Of a stretch of DNA of 13,703 nt, positions 11,759-13,703 are shown in pieces; the stretch's first letter is position 1; the number at the start of each line of letters is the position of its first letter. Both the position numbers and the translations under genes were made by a program. Origin of the DNA: Bacteroidales bacterium UBA6244 (GTDB lineage: Bacteria; Bacteroidota; Bacteroidia; Bacteroidales; F082); contig DJVY01000221.1 in NCBI GenBank assembly GCA_002440885.1, positions 1-13,703 on the forward strand. The letters run 5' to 3'. The notes beneath the pieces were generated by a model that was not told the origin of the DNA, ran no database searches, and worked only from the letters and a program-made list of their open reading frames with translations.

Positions 11759-13696
11759 TTGATTGATCAGTCGACCATACAAACCATACTCGAAACCGCC
11801 CATGTGGAGGAGGTTATTGGTGATTTTGTCACCTTAAAAAAGCGGGGAACAAACTACCTGGGTCTGTGTCCTTTTCATAACGAAAAGACCCCGAGTTTCA
11901 GCGTTTCGCCGTCCAAAGGCATATACAAGTGTTTTGGTTGCGGAAAAGCGGGCAATGTGGTTAACTTCATCATGGAGCACGAGCATTACAGTTACCCTGA
12001 GGCGTTAAAATACCTGGCCAAAAGGTATAGCATCGAAATAAACGAAGAAGAGCTCACGCCCGAAAAGCAGCAGGAAATTGATGAAAGAGAAAGTTTGTTT
12101 GCGGTGAACAATTTCGTAAACAACTATTTCGTCAAAAACCTCTTTCTGAGCGACGAAGGGCGCTCTGTCGGGTTGAGTTATTTCAAGGAGCGTGAATTCA
12201 GAGAAGGTACCATTCGTGAATTTCAGTTGGGGTATGCCCTCGAAGGCTGGGACGACTACACACAAGAAGCGTTAAAAAACGGATACAAAAAGGAGGCGCT
12301 CATCAAAACAGGGCTGACTATCGAAAAAGATGGCAAGCTGTTCGACCGTTTCCGGGGACGTGTTATTTTTCCAATTCACAACCTGACCGGAAAGGTGATC
12401 GGGTTTGGCGGGCGCATTTTGTCGGCTGATAAATCCAAAGCCAAATACCTGAACTCGCCCGAATCGGAGATCTATTACAAGAGCAAGGTGCTTTACGGCA
12501 TTTACATGTCGCGCAACGCCATTGTTAAACAGAACAGCTGTTATCTGGTGGAAGGGTACACCGATGTTATCTCGTTGTATCAGGCAGGTATTCAGAATGT
12601 TGTTTCTTCGTCGGGGACTTCGCTGACGGTAGATCAAATAAAACTGATCAAGCGTTATACCCCCAACATCACCATGCTTTACGATGGCGATCCTGCCGGT
12701 ATCAAGGCTTCCTTCAGAGGGATTGATCTGATTTTGGAGCAAGGCATGAATGTAAAGGTGGTGCTTTTCCCTGAGGGAGAAGACCCCGATTCGTATGCTA
12801 AGTCGCACCGCACAGCTGAAACGGAAGCGTTTATTACCTCCAACGCCGTTGATTTTCTTACCTTCAAAACAAATTTGCTGCTCGATGAGTCGGTAGGTAA
12901 TCCGGCGGCACGGGCCGGACTTATCAAAGAAATTGTTCAATCCATTTCACTGATACCTGAAGCTATCAACAGAACGGTTTATATTCAGGAATGCAGCACC
13001 ATCATGGGTATTCCGGAGCAGACCCTCATGAACGAGCTGAATAAGATACTCAGGCAGCGGTTTGGTAAAAAGCATGAGTTGACGACAGGGGAGATGGGGG
13101 AGAGTGAGCCCAAACAGCAGGCCGAGGAGCAATTAACCATCGATCCGCTGAATGTAACGTTTCACGAACAGGAGATCATCAGGTGGATGCTGGTTTATGG
13201 CAGGGAGTCGATTACGGTGATAAACGAAGAAACAGAGCAACCTGAAGTGACGACGATTGGATCTTTTTTTGTGGAAGACCTGCAGCGCGATCAGTTAAAG
13301 CTGGAGAGTCCGGTTTTGATAAAAATAATTACTGAATACAAGGAAGCCCTCGACAAGGGCATCGAGGTAACGGATAAATACTTTTTAAATCATCCCGATC
13401 CGGAGATATCGGGTATGGCTATACAGCTGATTTCGAGTCCTTACCAATTGAGTGAGAACTGGGAAAAGAATCACATTTTTGTAAAAGTGGAATCGGATGA
13501 GCTCCGGCAAAATGCCATTGAAATCCTGATGGCTTTTAAGCACCGGCTGTTGAGCAAACAGTTGAAGGAGATCGTAAAACAGATGCAACACACGACTGAC
13601 GAAGCTGAGATTTTTGTGTTACAACAGCAGCATTTCGAGTTGAAGCAGCTTGAAATTCTCATAGCCAAGGAGCTGAAACGACCGTTGAATTTTTAG
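11759..13696 (+). CDS. dnaG: DNA primase
   Basis: DnaG makes the RNA primers for DNA replication and acts with the DnaB helicase at the fork. The 645 residues show the three expected parts. First is an N-terminal CHC2 zinc finger (Cys37, His40, Cys58, Cys61, with LCPFHNEKTPSFSVSPSKG between). Next is the catalytic core with the Toprim domain: VEGYTD gives Glu265 and Asp269, and LYDGDPAG gives the metal-binding Asp309 and Asp311, followed by FPEGEDPDSYA. Last is a C-terminal helical region (about 430-645) for binding the helicase. The start is TTG 11759: it gives MIDQSTIQTILETAHVEEVI, which aligns with family N-termini (MIDQ or MIPQ), and an in-frame TAA at 11744 rules out an upstream ATG. Weak initiation may keep primase low. 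The frame ends at TAG 13694-13696, so the gene looks complete. Confidence 0.96.
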   Translation: MIDQSTIQTILETAHVEEVIGDFVTLKKRGTNYLGLCPFHNEKTPSFSVSPSKGIYKCFGCGKAGNVVNFIMEHEHYSYPEALKYLAKRYSIEINEEELTPEKQQEIDERESLFAVNNFVNNYFVKNLFLSDEGRSVGLSYFKEREFREGTIREFQLGYALEGWDDYTQEALKNGYKKEALIKTGLTIEKDGKLFDRFRGRVIFPIHNLTGKVIGFGGRILSADKSKAKYLNSPESEIYYKSKVLYGIYMSRNAIVKQNSCYLVEGYTDVISLYQAGIQNVVSSSGTSLTVDQIKLIKRYTPNITMLYDGDPAGIKASFRGIDLILEQGMNVKVVLFPEGEDPDSYAKSHRTAETEAFITSNAVDFLTFKTNLLLDESVGNPAARAGLIKEIVQSISLIPEAINRTVYIQECSTIMGIPEQTLMNELNKILRQRFGKKHELTTGEMGESEPKQQAEEQLTIDPLNVTFHEQEIIRWMLVYGRESITVINEETEQPEVTTIGSFFVEDLQRDQLKLESPVLIKIITEYKEALDKGIEVTDKYFLNHPDPEISGMAIQLISSPYQLSENWEKNHIFVKVESDELRQNAIEILMAFKHRLLSKQLKEIVKQMQHTTDEAEIFVLQQQHFELKQLEILIAKELKRPLNF

Positions 13697-13703
13697 GGGG
13701 GGG
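13697..13703. other. Terminal run of seven G, probable contig end
   Basis: Seven G residues follow the dnaG stop codon and end the window (eight in a row with the last base of TAG). Such runs are common artefacts at read or contig ends. In the window's AT-rich intergenic DNA a natural G8 would be unusual. Confidence 0.55.

Noticed and set aside
12272..12940. A 222-codon open frame on the minus strand inside dnaG
   Set aside because: It lies wholly within the conserved Toprim region of dnaG; the composition of the true gene opens the opposite strand. The same holds for the other antisense frames inside nrdJ and the outer-membrane fusion.
1..13703. CRISPR array, insertion sequence, prophage or integrase
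   Set aside because: I see no regularly spaced repeats with spacers, no transposase or integrase gene and no terminal repeats with target duplications. The tRNA-Ser gene has no integrase or duplicated 3' end beside it.

Overview
The window looks like a chromosomal piece of a member of the Bacteroidota, most likely Bacteroidales or Marinilabiliales. I infer this from protein style (the RNase R tail, the ExbB/ExbD/ExbD cluster, a TolB-propeller/Omp85 fusion, the DnaG), from promoter elements of the Bacteroidota type (TTG, about 18 bases, TAnnTTTG), and from the near absence of Shine-Dalgarno sequences. No database search was possible, so the taxon is an inference. The last seven bases are all G directly after the dnaG stop codon, which suggests a contig end.

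Layout. Bases 3-410 (+) are the 3' end of an RNase R gene (rnr). Bases 411-1493 carry no intact gene. They hold an inverted repeat built from helically phased CACGGAG-like heptamers (561-652), the wreck of an AbiEii-type toxin-antitoxin pair (antitoxin 957-1257 with a nonsense and a frameshift mutation, toxin 781-1002 truncated, both minus strand), and a GC-rich hairpin (1338-1361). A four-gene minus-strand operon follows (3897 down to 1551): exbB, a small four-helix membrane protein, exbD and a second exbD. These would form an inner-membrane proton-driven motor, but no tonB is present. The operon has a good promoter (3944-3973) and a good intrinsic terminator (1494-1530). Directly upstream is a tRNA-Ser(GGA) gene (3993-4080) with its own promoter.

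Bases 4268-7015 (minus) encode a class II, adenosylcobalamin-dependent ribonucleotide reductase (nrdJ), followed by a strong terminator (4207-4242). Next comes a minus-strand pair: a 1106-residue outer-membrane protein (10969-7649), with an N-terminal peptidase-like region, a TolB-like propeller and an Omp85-type barrel, then a half-size TauE/SafE membrane protein (7628-7260). Divergent from it are a glyoxalase-II-like metallo-hydrolase (11084-11740) and the primase dnaG (11759-13696, TTG start), apparently co-transcribed.

Most of the window is housekeeping: RNA decay, deoxynucleotide supply, replication priming, envelope energisation and outer-membrane function. The part that looks accessory, and least explained, is the gene-poor stretch 411-1493. 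I found no intact undescribed defence or mobile system. The best leads are the phased inverted repeat and the decayed toxin-antitoxin locus beside it.
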